The notes beneath the pieces are model-generated. The model was given only the letters and a program-made list of their open reading frames with translations, was not told where the DNA came from and searched no databases. Of a stretch of 64,000 nucleotides of DNA, positions 1 through 10,600 are shown one piece after another (positions within the stretch are counted from its first letter, which is position 1; the number at the start of each line of letters is the position of its first letter). The translations under genes and the position numbers were made by a program. The stretch lies in NCBI GenBank assembly GCA_016841765.1, contig JAENYN010000016.1:19279-83278 (forward strand). The letters are read 5' to 3'. The DNA is from Guptibacillus hwajinpoensis. Its GTDB lineage: Bacteria > Bacillota > Bacilli > Bacillales > Bacillaceae_O.

Positions 1-40
1 ACACATGAATACAAGCCCGCGCCTATTCATAGGAATTAGT

Positions 41-160
41 TAAGAAAACTCGCCGAGCGAAGGCAGAGGCGTATTTTGCCCTCATCTACATTCCTAAAAT
101 TTGCTGCTGCGTTGATTACTCCCTGGCTGATAATACTTTCCTATACGGAAAAAAAGGATG
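41..160 (+). repeat. GAAGRYAGAGGCG repeat family, copy A
   Basis: First of four copies of a roughly 110-nt element. The most conserved block is GAAGRYAGAGGCGTA, followed by TGCCC, CTAYATTCYT and a late block reading CTCCCT, GCTGATAAT and a run of A. This copy has lost the ACTCGCC/GGCGAG hairpin loop seen in the copy at 43.1 kb. It runs up to the ribosome binding site of the LTA-synthase-like gene and may form its leader. Family function unknown. Confidence 0.55.
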
Positions 161-168
161 GTCCGGTT

Positions 169-2130
169 ATGAAGGAAATGGTGAAACAACAAATTAATTT
201 GCTGATTCTATTTATGTCATCCATCATCTATATGGAACTTATTTTCAGAATGGCTTCCGGCCAGGCGTTTCCGGGCCCGGGCTTTGTGGTCGTGCTGCTT
301 TTTTCTGTAACGGCGGGCGCCCTCTTTTATTTACTTGCCAGTATCTCGAATAACAGATCCTTCAATCGGTTGCTTGGAGCCGGCTTGCTTGGCTTAACCG
401 CTTTCGTTTTTTCTTCACAGCTGGTTTACTTCAAACAGTTCCGGACGTTTTACACATTTTATTCCGTTAAAAATGCCGGCCAGGTAACTGAGTTCTGGAA
501 GGATATACTTATTCTCACCCTTAAAAACAGCCTGTGGATTTTGCTTTTTTCACTCCCGATCGCCTTGCTGCTTTTCGCCGGGCGGCATCACCTGTCGTTT
601 GCGAAAATCTCCTGGATAGAAAGAACAGTGCTTATTTCCATAATAGTGCTGGTCCATTCGGCTGGTGTGCTCACTGTTTATGGTGGCAGCCGGGCACAGC
701 TGTCCGCTTATGACCTGTATTTCAAAAGCAGCTATCCTGCACAGTCTGCGGCCAAATTGGGAATGGTCACGACAATGAGGCTTGATTTGCAGCGCCTTAT
801 CACCGGATGGTCGCCGGCGCTTCAAGTGTCTCCGGACGAATTATGGACTCCGCTTCCGGACCTGGCTTCAGGTGAAGCAAAGTCTGAGGAACCTGTACCG
901 GAATACAATGTGATGGACATCGACTTCGATCAGCTCATTGCTTCTGAAACCGATCCGCAGCTGAAGCAGATGCACAAATATTTCAAAAATGTGCCGCCAA
1001 CGGCCAAAAATAAATACACCGGAAAATTCAAAGGGTATAACCTCATCTTCATAACGGCGGAATCTTTTTCACCCTATGCCGTCCGCAAAGACGTAACACC
1101 GACTCTTTATAAAATGGTGAATGAAGGCTTCCGCTTCACAAACTTTTACAACCCGGTGTGGGGCGTAAGCACGACAGACGGGGAATATGTCGCCTGCACA
1201 GGGCTCATCCCTAAAAAAGGAGTATGGAGCTTTTACAAATCCGGGGATAACGGCCTTCCGTTTGTGATGGGGAACCAGATGAAGAAGCTCGGCTATCAAG
1301 CGAAAGCCTACCACAACCATACGTACTCTTATTACAAAAGGCATATCTCTCACCCAAACATGGGCTATGACTATAAAGCTGTCGGCAAAGGGCTTGATAT
1401 GAAAAAGACATGGCCGGAGTCCGACTTGGAAATGATCGAAAAAACGGTTCCCGAATACATTGGCAATGAGCCGTTCCACGCTTATTACATGACCGTCAGC
1501 GGTCACATGCAATACACATTCAGCGGAAATTATATCGCCTGGAAAAACAGAAAGCTTGTACAGTCGCTCCCTTACTCTGATGCCGGCAAGGCTTATATCG
1601 CGACCCAGATCGAACTGGACCGGGCCTTAAAACGGTTAAATGAAATGCTTGAGGAAGCTGGGATTGCCGAAAACACACTGATCGCCTTAAGCGCCGACCA
1701 TTTTCCGTACGGGCTCGAAAATGAAGTGATCGATGAATTGGCCGGGCACCGTGTGGAAAGGAACTTCGAACTTTATAAAAGCCCATTCATTTTATATGCG
1801 AAAGGAATGGAGCCTGTAACGATCGATAAGCCGGCTTCAAGCCTCGATATCATTCCGACCCTTTCGAATTTACTTGGGCTGGAATACGACTCACGGCTTT
1901 TGATGGGAAGGGATATCCTGTCTGATGCTGACCCGCTGGTTATTTTCGAAAACAAAAGCTTTATCACGGACCGGGGCCGTTTCAATTCCGTAACCGGAAC
2001 CTTCACACCGAAAAAAGGCACTGCTGCCGGCGGGACTTATGTCAAACGAATGTCGGCAGTGGTCGAAAGCAAGTTCCATTACGCCGCGAGGATTTTGGAT
2101 ACGGATTACTATCGGAAGGTTTTACAATAA
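169..2130 (+). CDS. LTA synthase family membrane sulfatase-fold protein
   Basis: A 653-residue membrane protein of the lipoteichoic acid synthase/phosphoglycerol transferase family. About five membrane helices fill the first 185 residues. An extracellular sulfatase-fold domain begins near residue 289 (YNLIFITAESF). The Thr-Thr-Asp at about 335-337 fits the catalytic threonine that carries the glycerophosphate intermediate in LtaS, and SGHMQYTF and ADHFPYG fit metal and substrate sites. ATG 169 is chosen because AAAGGAT lies just upstream, although the frame is open from 76. A hairpin with a T-run follows the stop. It probably polymerises or transfers phosphoglycerol on a cell-envelope glycolipid. 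Paralogues differ in role (primase or synthase), which cannot be decided here. Confidence 0.85.
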   Translation: MKEMVKQQINLLILFMSSIIYMELIFRMASGQAFPGPGFVVVLLFSVTAGALFYLLASISNNRSFNRLLGAGLLGLTAFVFSSQLVYFKQFRTFYTFYSVKNAGQVTEFWKDILILTLKNSLWILLFSLPIALLLFAGRHHLSFAKISWIERTVLISIIVLVHSAGVLTVYGGSRAQLSAYDLYFKSSYPAQSAAKLGMVTTMRLDLQRLITGWSPALQVSPDELWTPLPDLASGEAKSEEPVPEYNVMDIDFDQLIASETDPQLKQMHKYFKNVPPTAKNKYTGKFKGYNLIFITAESFSPYAVRKDVTPTLYKMVNEGFRFTNFYNPVWGVSTTDGEYVACTGLIPKKGVWSFYKSGDNGLPFVMGNQMKKLGYQAKAYHNHTYSYYKRHISHPNMGYDYKAVGKGLDMKKTWPESDLEMIEKTVPEYIGNEPFHAYYMTVSGHMQYTFSGNYIAWKNRKLVQSLPYSDAGKAYIATQIELDRALKRLNEMLEEAGIAENTLIALSADHFPYGLENEVIDELAGHRVERNFELYKSPFILYAKGMEPVTIDKPASSLDIIPTLSNLLGLEYDSRLLMGRDILSDADPLVIFENKSFITDRGRFNSVTGTFTPKKGTAAGGTYVKRMSAVVESKFHYAARILDTDYYRKVLQ

Positions 2131-2187
2131 AGGTGCCGGACCTCCCCTGTTGAGGAAAACAAAGTGGAGGCCGGCACCTCTTTTTTG
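2131..2187 (+). terminator. Terminator after the LTA-synthase-like gene
   Basis: Inverted repeat GGTGCCGGACCTCC / GGAGGCCGGCACC followed by TCTTTTTT. The outer bases GGTGCC...GGCACC match the abundant 44-bp palindrome family, so it may be a diverged relative. Confidence 0.75.
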
Positions 2188-2194
2188 CCCTGAA

Positions 2195-2238
2195 GGTGCC
2201 TGACCCCCGGCGCGTTAAAGCGCCGGGGGTCAGGCACC
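2195..2238. repeat. 44-bp GGTGCC palindrome, copy 1
   Basis: Arms GGTGCCTGACCCCCGGCGC and its reverse complement (19 nt each) around the loop GTTAAA. It lies directly 3' of another hairpin terminator. TGCC occurs a few bases outside the left arm. Confidence 0.95.
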
Positions 2239-2494
2239 GCCTCCTCATAACTAGGTCCATTCACCCATACCACCACGTTAATCAAACGTTTGTTTAAAAA
2301 TACGAAAAAACGGTTCCACCCTGCTTTATACCAATGTTTTTTGCCGTCCAGGCCCCCTGTTAAATCAATCTATTATACACTCCATATGGTATAATAGAAA
2401 TAGATAGAGTCCTGGTAGAAGTAGTGCAACGGCATCCCAAAATGATTTGTTGCCTTTTCCCGTCACCCGTTTTATTAATGAGGAGGGCTCAAAA

Positions 2495-3898
2495 ATGGCA
2501 GTGCTCATCGGCGTTGCGGTTATCGGGTTGCTTTTGATTGCCGGCATTTTCGGCAAAGTCAACGGTAAGAAGTGGTCTGCCCTTGCGTTTTCGTTCGCTG
2601 CTGTCGGAACGGTTATTGCGATTACACTAGCTGGCATCAATTATTTCGGGGATTCTGCTCAACCTCCCGAACCTGTGTCAGGGGGAGGTACCAATGGCGG
2701 GGAGATAAAAGCTTCTGCCGTTGAAGAAGTGACCTCCGCCATTACAGCCGGCATGCCTCTCACAGATTATCAAACCGAAATTGCCGGATTTAACCTGGAT
2801 ATGGTCAGAGAGTTCGTACTTGAAAACGGATCTGAAGGAGTCATTTTTGAAGCGGCTGATGGATTTATCGTCATAACAATGGACAGCGAAAAAGTGACGG
2901 CTGTAAAAAGCTTTACTACTCTCCACGAAACGGAAGCGTATGAAGAAGAGTTGAAGGCATCAGCAACCGATGATGAGCTGGATGAAAATAAGGGCACTGT
3001 GCAGCCACCGGCAGAGAATGAGGCGGATGAGCCGGATACGCCGGCAAAAGAGGACGACTCCATTGAACCGGAACCGCCGCCAGCAGATGATAATATCGAT
3101 GTGCCGGATGACAGCTTTATTCTCTATAAAGTGGTAAGCGGAGACACACTCTGGTCCATCGCCCAGCGTGCAGAAGTAACTGTCGACCAGCTCAAAACCT
3201 GGAACAGCCTGACAACGGATACCATATATATCGGACAAACACTGAAAATTTACGGGGTTGATGCCATCCCGGCGCCGGCACCTGCGCCGCCATCTGCCTC
3301 CCCATCCATCATGATTTCCCACGGAAGCTTGCAGCAAAAGGAAATTGCCTTCACCTTTGATGCCGGAAGTGACGCTGCCGGCATCCGGATTCTGGATGTT
3401 TTAAAGAAGCATAACGTCAAATCGACCTTCTTTTTGACCGGAAAATGGGTGGAAAAGTTTCCGTCTTACGCAAAACGGATTGCGGCAGACGGCCATGAAA
3501 TTGCATCCCATTCCTATTCCCATCCTGAATTCACTGCAATAAGCTACAATGAAATCCTTCAGGAGATGGAAAAAGCGGAAAAGGCAATCATCCGCACAAC
3601 CGGCAAAAGCCCGCGCCCGTATTTCCGTTTCCCATATGGCGCCTATAATACCACAGCCCTGAAAGCGGTGGGTGAGGCTGGCTATCCATACAGCATCCAG
3701 TGGTCACTTGACACACTCGACTGGAAACAGCCGTCAGTCGATTACCTGGTCTCGCGGATCACCGCTAACGCGAGCAACGGGGATATTGTGCTGATGCATA
3801 TCGGCGGCATCAATACCCCCCAAGCCGTCGACCAGGTGATTCCGGTATTGAAGGCAAAAGGGTATAAAATCGTTACAGTGACAGAGGTTAGAAAGTAA
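2495..3898 (+). CDS. LysM-containing polysaccharide deacetylase (NodB domain)
   Basis: A 467-residue exported or membrane-anchored protein. Two hydrophobic helices occupy residues 1-50. A module at about 70-150 resembles small extracytoplasmic domains, and an acidic Pro-rich linker follows. A LysM peptidoglycan-binding domain lies at about 209-252 (VVSGDTLWSIAQ). A NodB deacetylase domain runs from about 283 to the end, with TFDAG (motif 1), HSYSH (metal-binding His pair), RFPYGAYN, DTLDW and IVLMHIGG. Motif 1 has Ala where TFDDG has its second Asp, a substitution that recurs in one branch of the family. ATG 2495 is chosen because AGGAGGG lies eight bases upstream. Likely role: removal of acetyl groups from peptidoglycan sugars at the cell wall. 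Confidence 0.85.
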   Translation: MAVLIGVAVIGLLLIAGIFGKVNGKKWSALAFSFAAVGTVIAITLAGINYFGDSAQPPEPVSGGGTNGGEIKASAVEEVTSAITAGMPLTDYQTEIAGFNLDMVREFVLENGSEGVIFEAADGFIVITMDSEKVTAVKSFTTLHETEAYEEELKASATDDELDENKGTVQPPAENEADEPDTPAKEDDSIEPEPPPADDNIDVPDDSFILYKVVSGDTLWSIAQRAEVTVDQLKTWNSLTTDTIYIGQTLKIYGVDAIPAPAPAPPSASPSIMISHGSLQQKEIAFTFDAGSDAAGIRILDVLKKHNVKSTFFLTGKWVEKFPSYAKRIAADGHEIASHSYSHPEFTAISYNEILQEMEKAEKAIIRTTGKSPRPYFRFPYGAYNTTALKAVGEAGYPYSIQWSLDTLDWKQPSVDYLVSRITANASNGDIVLMHIGGINTPQAVDQVIPVLKAKGYKIVTVTEVRK

Positions 3899-3901
3899 AA
3901 A

Positions 3902-3945
3902 GGTGCCTGACCCCCGGCGCGTTAAAGCGCTGGGGGTCAGGCACC
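3902..3945. repeat. 44-bp GGTGCC palindrome, copy 2
   Basis: Loop GTTAAA; right arm starts GCGCTGGGGG (one change). It sits between convergent genes, four bases after the deacetylase stop. GGCACC recurs five bases beyond the right arm. Confidence 0.95.
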
Positions 3946-3965
3946 TTATAGGCACCATTGTGCAA

Positions 3966-4847
3966 TTATTTGTCATACTTGTTATTTCCGTCATACTTGC
4001 TATTCACGGAGTCATTGAAGACATTGTCGTCTTCATCCACCTCAAGGTTGCCTTCACCTTGCACGTGAAGTTCCTCATGTTTCACATTTTCCCTTACTTG
4101 CTCTTCATCTTCCACTTCCCGCTTACCGACAACTACTTCATCAGAAACGACCGGCTTTTTCCGGACCTCGACTTCTTCTTTCATGACCGGGATGTGGTAT
4201 TCTTCATCCTCTTTCAAGGAGTTTGCGTTCACTTCTGCTGATTCCTCATCATGGACAGGCCGTTTTTTCACATAGACTTCTTCACGGGAAACAGGCACGT
4301 TCACCGTTTCGGTATCTTCCACGACATCTTTTTCGATTTCGACATCACCGGCTTCGACCTCTTTTTTATCCAGATCCAGCTGTTCTTCACGCAGTTGGAT
4401 ATCCCGTTCCTCTTCGCCGTTCCTGTTCCATTCAGTATCAGCTCCGGTTGTTGGAGGTGTGCCTGCGTTAACATCTGTATTTCCATTCGCCGCCAGTTCC
4501 GGATCACCGACAACGAGCATTTTGCCCTGTTCAAGTTCTGGTGCGTATTGATGTGCTTCATCTTCCGGAACACCCATTTCCTTGAGTGTATCCTCAACAG
4601 GTGTTTCATGTTCACCTTTAAAAGCGGAAGTTACTTTATCTAGGAATCCGCTGCCCTGTTTGTTTTCATCGTTATTAAGCGGCTCTATATCAACACCAAG
4701 TTCATCAGATACTCGTTCAACTTCACTTTTATCTTCACCGATGACCGAAAAGCCAGCGGCACTTTGTGTTGGGCGATTATCATTTTCAAATTCATTGATC
4801 ACTTCTTCTGAAGAATCATAAACCCCAATTACATGTCTGTTGTCCAT
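3966..4847 (-). CDS. YsnF-like general stress protein (DUF2382)
   Basis: A 293-residue acidic, soluble protein. The N-terminal part (about 1-65, RHVIGVYDSSEEVINEF) resembles the YflT/general stress protein 17M domain. A Gly/Asn-rich linker leads to a charged DUF2382 region (about 160-275) built of repeats such as EEVEVRKKPV and REEVYVKKRPV. B. subtilis YsnF belongs to the sigma-B regulon. Here a strong sigma-B type promoter lies 53 bases upstream. ATG 4847 is chosen because AAGGAGG lies ten bases upstream; the frame stays open further but without a site. The biochemical role of the family is unknown. Confidence 0.8.
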   Translation of the reverse strand: MDNRHVIGVYDSSEEVINEFENDNRPTQSAAGFSVIGEDKSEVERVSDELGVDIEPLNNDENKQGSGFLDKVTSAFKGEHETPVEDTLKEMGVPEDEAHQYAPELEQGKMLVVGDPELAANGNTDVNAGTPPTTGADTEWNRNGEEERDIQLREEQLDLDKKEVEAGDVEIEKDVVEDTETVNVPVSREEVYVKKRPVHDEESAEVNANSLKEDEEYHIPVMKEEVEVRKKPVVSDEVVVGKREVEDEEQVRENVKHEELHVQGEGNLEVDEDDNVFNDSVNSKYDGNNKYDK

Positions 4848-4899
4848 TTCTAGATGCCTCCTTGTTGATTTGGGATTTTTATTTTGTTGTACTATGGGG

Positions 4900-4925
4900 T
4901 TTCCCATGGACTTGCGGTGTAAAAC
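4900..4925 (-). promoter_or_regulatory. Sigma-B type promoter of the YsnF-like gene
   Basis: On the minus strand GTTTTA, 14 nt, GGGAAA, matching the sigma-B consensus GTTTAA-N12/14-GGGWAW. Correctly placed and oriented for the stress gene starting at 4847. Confidence 0.7.
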
Positions 4926-5142
4926 TGCCGCATCCAAAAATAGGAAAAACGGTACCGTTGGTTGCTCGGTGCAGTTGTCTGGCTTCCCCTGATCGTCTTT
5001 CCGCTTAGTTGGCCTGATTGGAGGCAGTCCATCTTTTATTGTAATAAAGTGTACAAAAGACCTGAACTGAATAGCTAGATATTTCTGTATAATAGAAATA
5101 GAATTTCTGCAAATCAAGTGATCACTAAGGGGGATGGAAGAG

Positions 5143-6306
5143 TTGCGCAATAAAGAAATGCTGTTGATTCCGGGGCCGACGCCTGTCGTCGATTCCATTT
5201 ATGATGCAATTTCACAGGAAACGAGAAGCCATACCGATGCCAGGTTCGCCGAAATTTACCGGAGCGCTCTTGAAAAGACAAAGGCCCTGTTCAAGAGCGA
5301 TGGAGAAGTGTTTGTCATTTCCGGATCCGGCACACTCGCAATGGAAATGGCGTTGATCAATACTGTACCGTCCGGCGAAGACATTCTCGTCATCAGCCAT
5401 GGCTTTTTTGGGGACCGTTTCATAAAACTCGGGGAAGCATTCGGCTACCATGTTGACATGCTTCAATCCGAGTGGGGAAAGCAGGTGGATCCGGCCCTGG
5501 TCGATGAAAAACTTGCCTCCGGAAACTTCAAGGCGGTCACAATCACACATGCCGACACATCAACAGGCGTCGCTGCCGACCTGGATGCACTTGTCCCAGT
5601 CATTAAAAAACACAGGGCACTCGTCATTGTAGACGGTGTATGTGCAACAGCCGCGATGGAAGAAGACATGAGCAAGACATACGGCGATGAAAATGCCAAA
5701 ATCGATGTCGTGCTGACCGGCGCACAAAAAGCGATCGGAGTTCCACCGGGACTTGCAATCGTCGCGTTCAACCAGTCGGCGCTCGCTGCCCGTGAAAAAA
5801 TCGAGCATGTGCCCGGCTACTATTCCGATATTTACAATTGGATTCCGATCATGCATGACCCGCAAAAGTACTTTGCGACTCCACCGGTGAATCTCATTTA
5901 TGCATACGATGAAGGCATGAGGATCGTCATGGAGGAAGGCATGGAAAAGCGGATCAAGCGCCATGAAGCCCTCGGCAAAGGAATCCGGGCCGCTCTTTCC
6001 GTATATGGAATGAAAGCTATCGCAAACGAAGAGGCAGCTGCCGCCACTTTAAGCTGCATCCTTTATCCAGAAGGAATCGATGATGCCGCCTTCCGTTCCG
6101 CTCTTGCCGAAAAAGGGCTCATCGTTGCCGGCGCACTCGCTCATCTTGCAGGAAAAGCATTCCGAATCGGCCACATGGGCAACGTCACCGAAGACATGCT
6201 TGAAAAAGCGGTCGTTTTGATCGGCGAAACGCTCACTGAAATGGGCCACGCCGCTGATGTTCGACAGGCCGTGGAGATGTTGAACGGAACGTTCCATAAA
6301 GCATAA
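5143..6306 (+). CDS. Class V aminotransferase, alanine-glyoxylate/serine-pyruvate type
   Basis: A 387-residue PLP enzyme of aminotransferase class V. IPGPTPV at the N-terminus, SGSGTLAMEMAL (cofactor phosphate region), and TGAQKAIGVPPG, whose Lys is the expected Schiff-base residue, identify the family. Relatives transfer the amino group of alanine, serine or ureidoglycine to glyoxylate or similar acceptors; the substrate cannot be read here. The start is chosen as TTG 5143. AAGGGGG ends at 5133, directly abutting the in-frame ATG at 5134, which is too close, but nine bases from the TTG. A TATAAT at 5088-5093 could serve as -10. Monocistronic; converges on the serine hydrolase gene. Confidence 0.85.
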   Translation: MRNKEMLLIPGPTPVVDSIYDAISQETRSHTDARFAEIYRSALEKTKALFKSDGEVFVISGSGTLAMEMALINTVPSGEDILVISHGFFGDRFIKLGEAFGYHVDMLQSEWGKQVDPALVDEKLASGNFKAVTITHADTSTGVAADLDALVPVIKKHRALVIVDGVCATAAMEEDMSKTYGDENAKIDVVLTGAQKAIGVPPGLAIVAFNQSALAAREKIEHVPGYYSDIYNWIPIMHDPQKYFATPPVNLIYAYDEGMRIVMEEGMEKRIKRHEALGKGIRAALSVYGMKAIANEEAAAATLSCILYPEGIDDAAFRSALAEKGLIVAGALAHLAGKAFRIGHMGNVTEDMLEKAVVLIGETLTEMGHAADVRQAVEMLNGTFHKA

Positions 6307-6313
6307 CAGTAAA

Positions 6314-6357
6314 GGTGCCTGACCCCCGGCGCGTTAAAGCACCGGGGGTCAGGCACC
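6314..6357. repeat. 44-bp GGTGCC palindrome, copy 3
   Basis: Loop GTTAAA; right arm begins GCACCGGGGG. Between convergent genes. Its outermost base is also the last base of the TAG stop codon of the minus-strand serine hydrolase. Confidence 0.95.
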
Positions 6358-7379
6358 TATATGAACATTGCCTCCTCTGCCGCTTTCATCACAGCAAAGG
6401 CCCCCGAACTCATGTTAGATGCAATCACAACCCTCGCATCCCCATCAGGATAATAAGCAGAGTGGAAGTTCACGCCAGGGTCATATCCCATCACATGGTA
6501 TTTACAAATGGAGCCGTCACGGTCGTTAAGCCACATTCCATAGCCATAAGAAACGCCTTCTTTAACACGGATATGCGGGGTCATCAGCAGGCGGGTATAC
6601 TCTTCGCTTAAGAGCTTATAGTCCAGCAAGCCGTCCCACAACTTTACCATGTCCGGCGCCGTCACAAATGCTCCTCCGTCGGCTCCGCCTCGGGCCGGAA
6701 TTGAATAGATGTTGGTTTTATATGACCCACCCCCCATCTCAATATATCCGTATGCCGTATTCCCGGGAAGCCGGTCAAGCGCAAAATAGCCGGACCGCTC
6801 CATCCCGCAAGGCTCGAAAATTTCCCTTTCCACATATTCCTGGAAGGTGAGCCCGGTTTGCTGTTCGATGATCAGGCCGAGCAATATATATCCTGCATTA
6901 TTGTAGTGGAATTTCTCGCCGGGCGGGAACATCATCTTCCCGTCTTGAAACATAGGAAGAAAATCCTCTAGCTTCCTCAAAAGATACATAGGCGTCTGTT
7001 TCCAGAGATCCTCGAAATCATCCATTATCTCCTCATCAAAATAATCGGGAACACCTGCACTGTGGATCAGGAGGTGATGAAGGGTAATGGTTTCATCGAA
7101 CCCGGCAAACTTTATATCAAGACAGTCCTTAAGCATGCTGTCAAATGAAATCTTCCCCTGTTCAGCAAGCTGGCAAATTGCAATGGCAGTGAACAGCTTG
7201 CAGCCGGACGCGATGCCGAATCTCGTATCAATGGTGTTCTGCATCGCGTCCGCGCGATTGGCAAAACCTAAAGCAGTTTTGACAAGGGGACGGCTGCCTT
7301 TAGTAATCATGACAGATCCTGAAAACGTTTCGTCTTTCATCACTTCTTCTATTGATTGGGTTAACTTATTATCTTCCAA
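6357..7379 (-). CDS. Serine beta-lactamase-like hydrolase (class C/esterase family)
   Basis: A 340-residue cytoplasmic protein of the beta-lactamase/PBP-like family. SGCK (about residue 58) gives the SxxK nucleophile pair, YNNAGY supplies the YxN motif, and HVMGYDPG stands where the third (K/H)xG motif is expected. There is no signal peptide. Family members act as esterases, D-aminopeptidases or peptidases; the substrate is not predictable. GGGAGAG precedes ATG 7379. The TAG stop shares a base with palindrome copy 3. Confidence 0.8.
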   Translation of the reverse strand: MEDNKLTQSIEEVMKDETFSGSVMITKGSRPLVKTALGFANRADAMQNTIDTRFGIASGCKLFTAIAICQLAEQGKISFDSMLKDCLDIKFAGFDETITLHHLLIHSAGVPDYFDEEIMDDFEDLWKQTPMYLLRKLEDFLPMFQDGKMMFPPGEKFHYNNAGYILLGLIIEQQTGLTFQEYVEREIFEPCGMERSGYFALDRLPGNTAYGYIEMGGGSYKTNIYSIPARGGADGGAFVTAPDMVKLWDGLLDYKLLSEEYTRLLMTPHIRVKEGVSYGYGMWLNDRDGSICKYHVMGYDPGVNFHSAYYPDGDARVVIASNMSSGAFAVMKAAEEAMFI

Positions 7380-7560
7380 TATTCTTTGTCTCTCCCTTTT
7401 TTTTACAAGTCCCTATATCATTCAAGAATCACATGTCCGGTTCCTTTATTTTTTTCGTGCGGTGCCCCTCGCTTGTCAGATTTTGTCGGAATTATTTCCA
7501 TGTTTTACATAATCGACCCGGGGACCATTGCTTTCCGCAGGCGTTGTGTGTTTCTCAGAG

Positions 7561-7597
7561 AAAAAGCCTGATCCCGGCTGGAATCAGGCTTTTTCTT
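7561..7597. terminator. Bidirectional terminator
   Basis: AAAAAGCCTGAT / AATCAGGCTTTTTC hairpin. Placed to end the minus-strand Ig-like protein transcript; T-runs on both strands. Confidence 0.8.
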
Positions 7598-7658
7598 AAT
7601 ATTTATTTTTTTACCAGGACTCTCTTTCCGTTCCTGAGGGTTAGGAAGAAAAGCGTGA

Positions 7659-10600
7659 TCACCGCATCCTTATCATCAAAATAGAGGAAGGAATTTTCAT
7701 GTTGATACTGCCTCTAACAATTGTGACAGCTGCTTTTTTAGCTTTCAATAGGCGAATTTGTTTTTCTGTCAGTACGACATCAACTGTGGATTTTTCACCT
7801 GTATCCTTTACATGAATTTCGAAATCTCCTTTGTCTGCCAGCGACTCAACCGCCGAATCAGGGATGGCTGCCTTTCCATTTTTCACAGCAGGCCTGGTGA
7901 CAACGGTTTTACTTTTAGGGTGAGCAGTTTCACTGTCTGCCTTTCCAGGTGCTGGATCAAGAGGCCCTGGCTGATCTTTTCCGCCTTCAGAAGGAGGGAC
8001 TGATGGATCATCAGGAGATCCTTCTCCCGGCACAACTCCGCCGTTATCCTCAGGGTTCCCATCGTTTTGTGAGTCATCGCCGCTGCTTCCATCACTGTTA
8101 TCCTCTCCGTCTTCCACCGGAGCTCCTCCGCTGTCCCCATCATCCGGATCTTCTTCAACCGGTGAATTGCCCGGACCTGTATATGAAATGTTTTGAATGA
8201 TGATCTCCCGTTCAATAACTGTGTTCCGTTCGATATGAATTTCTTTCAATAGTTCCCCGTCGTCACTATCCGGATTCAGCATGTCCAAGTTAGATATAAA
8301 GCCTTCCGGCAACTCGACCAATAAAATATAGCCTCCAATTTTCAGCACTTCTTTCGGAGTATCCCATTTAATGCTGCCGTCTGGCTCGATGTGCCCGATC
8401 AGTTTCGCTTCATCCAAATATTTTGGAATGTTCGGTGTCGCCAGCTCATTAATGTAAAGCGGGTTCAAATAATCCTGGTAGACTGTTTCCAAAGCTGTTT
8501 TGTCTTTTATTTCACGGCCAAGAATGACATCCATGCCGACTATGACAGAATCGACCGGCCCAATGACTCCGCCTCTGAGCTGGGCGACATCCACGTTGAT
8601 ATATCCGGTAGGAATCGGCGAACCAATTTTAAAATTATCCTGGAAAGTCTTCGGAATGCCGTTTTCATCATCTCCCATCGGATAATCAGGATCCTGGCTC
8701 ATGTAGACGACATATGACTTTGAAAAATTGGACGTATCTTTGAATCCTGTTAATTCAAATAGATTGAAACCTACCAAGTCCTGCCCTTCTTCAACTTTAA
8801 ACATCCCCGAACCGAGAAGCGGATTGCTTCCGCTTTGTTCTACTTTCACATGATAGTCGCCAGGCGGGAGGTTATATCCTCTGATATAGACATCTTCTTT
8901 TGACAGGAACTGGTCAACCGGTTCTTCAGAGTCTTCTGTTGTGGCAACAATTCGGAACGGATCAACTACTGAAGGGTCTGCAGCAACGCTGACATAACAA
9001 CTGGCCAGCGGGTCCCCGTCGCTCGATTTCACTGTAATCGATGCATATCCGGCGGCTATCCCCTCAATGACGGCAACTGAGGGATCTTCGGTAACCGTCA
9101 CGTTTGCAATTTCAGGATGTGAACTTTCCCATTCAAGAGTTGCCAGATCAAGATCATTAGGGAAAAAGTCAACAATTGAAAGATTTGCTGTTCCTCCGAC
9201 GTACACACTCAAATGTGAAGGCATCAGTTCAACGGCAGGGCCGTCCCCTCCGTCATCCACCGCTGTCTTTTTGAGGACAATCTGCCGATAAACATTTCCA
9301 TCCCGCTCAATGTGAACTTCCTTCAACAGTTCGCCGTCTTCGGAGTCCGGATTCACCTGATCCAAATTAGAGCTATAACCGTCCGGCAGTTCGATCAACA
9401 GGATATACCCGCCGATTTTCAGCACTTCCTTTGGTGTGCCCCATACGACACCTCCGTCTGCCTGGACCTCGCCGATCAGTTTCGCTTCATCCGAATATTT
9501 GGAGGTGGCATCCGTTCCATCGTAAAGTGGATTCAGATAATCCTCCAGCTGGGTCTCAGCTGCTGTTTTGTCCTTGATTTCACGCCCGAGAATGACATCC
9601 ATTCCTTTAAGTTCCGGATCTAAGGGAAGGATTTGCCCATTTTCTTCAACTACCATGTTTACGCCAATAGTGCCGGTCGGAATCGGCGAACCGATTTTGA
9701 AATTATCGTGGAATGTTTTCGGAATGCCGTTTTCATCATCCCCAGATGGATAGGCCGGGTCCTGGCTCATGGAAACAAAATATGATTTCGAGTATTTTAC
9801 CGTTTCCGTAAATTTAGTCACATCATAAAGGTTGAATATCGCTTCACCTTGTTCATTAAAAGTAATATTCACGGTGCCGTCACCGAGAAGAGGGGCGCTT
9901 CCCTTCTGCTCCACTTTTACATGATAGGTGCCTTCAGGCATCCCATAAGCACGGATAAACACGCTTTCTTTATCTTCAAATTGATCGACAGCCTCAGCAG
10001 AGTCTTCGGTGGTTGCCACGATATATGCCGGATCGGTGACTGCCGGATCTGCTGCAACTGTGACTAAACATTGTGCAAGCGGTGTCCCATCCAGCTTTTC
10101 GACTGTAACGACTGCCTCTTCGGCCAAAACACCCGTTAACTCAACTACCGTCGGATCATCTGTTTTTTGTACAGAAACGGCTTGACTAGAACTTTTCCAT
10201 ACAAGCGCCTGCAAGCTGGCCCCTTCAGGTGTATATTCTGTGATGGAAAGGGTCTTCGTTTCCCCAATAAAGAGGCTTTGTGTGTTTGCATCCAATACGA
10301 CTGTTTCCACTTCAATTGCTGACGAACCGGTTACCTCTATCGTCAGCTGAGGTTTTTCGTCTGTTCCTGTCACGGTTCCTGTCAAAGTCTCAGTGCCTGG
10401 CTCCTTAAAGACGGTTTTACCATTGGTTCCGTCCCAGGATACCGGCACTTGCAATGTTGAACCATCGTTTAAAACGGCCGTTACTTCAGCCGGCAGCGTA
10501 ATCACTTCGCCTGTTTGAGCGGTGATTGTTCCAAGAGGCTGAAAACTGGTAATCTCTTTTACTGTTATAGAAGCTGTTGCCGTGAACGTCTGGCTTCCAT

